From Trichoplusia ni (taxonomy: Eukaryota > Arthropoda > Insecta > Lepidoptera > Noctuidae), in assembly GCF_003590095.1 (NCBI RefSeq), contig NC_039502.1, positions 4,909,517 through 4,973,516 of the forward strand: a DNA stretch of 64,000 bases. Reading direction: 5' to 3'. Made by a program: the position numbers and the translations under genes. The notes under the pieces are model-generated. The model did no database searches. It was not told the DNA's origin and saw nothing but the letters and a program-made list of their open reading frames with translations. This document shows, piece by piece, positions 63,870 through 64,000 of this stretch; positions within the stretch are counted from its first letter, which is position 1, and each line of letters opens with the position of its first letter.

Positions 63870-64000
63870 AAAGCTTTGTAATTCCGAAACATTTGTAGGA
63901 GCCCTAAAGTTCCCAATGGTACTCAGGTATTTATCTAATGGTCTTATACCCTGCTTAGAAAGTTTGTGGCCTAGAATTCTACTTCGTTTGTACCAAGAAT
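63870..64000 (-). pseudogene. pol: Gypsy RT fragment at window edge (right arm)
   Basis: RT thumb residues (VEFLGHKLSKQGI region and NVSELQS) mirror 38106-38236. Cut by the end of the window. Confidence 0.85.

Larger units (their letters stand above)
48916..64000 (-). repeat. Right arm of the large inverted duplication (continues past window)
   Basis: Reverse complement of 38106-48752 apart from the LTR element at 49000-53431 plus its 5-bp duplication. Without those 4437 bases it is 10,648 long versus 10,647 for the left arm. The arm is still matching at base 64000. Confidence 0.95.

Noticed and set aside
38106..64000. Palindrome as an IS- or plasmid-type inverted repeat
   Set aside because: Arms consist of eukaryotic retroelements with their own boundaries; no transposase or terminal structure encloses the whole.

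Overview
The window looks like repeat-packed, probably heterochromatic DNA from a moth or butterfly. The evidence for Lepidoptera is the repeat set: several short Helitrons ending in CTAG (the Lep1-like family whose end reads acgaagtcgcgggcaacagctag), a retroposon beginning ggcctagccttttcccaac, a Penelope-like element, a short-LTR mag-type Ty3/gypsy element and BEL/Pao remnants. I see no host gene. Nearly every open frame belongs to a transposable element and most are broken.

Layout. 1-3.4 kb: Ty3/gypsy element of the mdg1/412 type, cut by the window edge, then a Penelope 3' fragment. 3.8-4.3 kb: Helitron pieces. 4.7-9.06 kb: a young, complete Ty1/copia element on the minus strand (203-bp LTRs, 5-bp duplication AACTT). 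9.2-12 kb: a LINE ORF1 remnant split by a Mutator-like (MULE) DNA transposon with an intact FLYWCH + MULE transposase. 12-14.1 kb: a Penelope-like element with RT and GIY-YIG domains and an inverted 5' piece. 14-19 kb: Helitron fragments and non-coding DNA. 18.97-31.26 kb: a four-level nest in which a SINE-like retroposon lies inside an R1/I-group LINE, inside an env-bearing errantivirus, inside a Lep1-like Helitron. The three retroelement levels are resolved by target-site duplications and the Helitron by its split ends. 31.3-33.4 kb: Helitron-like repeats and the N-terminal coding part of an autonomous Helitron-like protein with 23-residue tandem repeats, running into a gap of exactly 1000 N (33431-34430). 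34.4-38 kb: BEL/Pao protease fragment and the start of an internally deleted Ty3/gypsy element.

38.1-64 kb is the main oddity: an inverted duplication with arms of about 10.65 kb (38106-48752 and 48916-64000, continuing past the window) around a 163-bp centre. Each arm carries the same mosaic: gypsy pol and 3' LTR, BEL/Pao RT fragments split by a Jockey-like LINE, a second LINE, a Penelope copy with an inverted 5' tip, and a Lep1-like Helitron. Only the right arm carries a 4.43-kb mag-type LTR element (49000-53431) with identical 106-bp LTRs. Once it and its 5-bp duplication are subtracted, the two arms differ in length by about 1 bp.

These genes do not work together as a host pathway. The reading is historical: successive insertions, at least one segmental inversion-duplication, then a very recent LTR insertion. 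Many frames are broken by 1-2 base indels even in elements with nearly identical LTRs, so consensus errors in the assembly should be considered beside true decay. Family names are from recognised motifs, not from searches.
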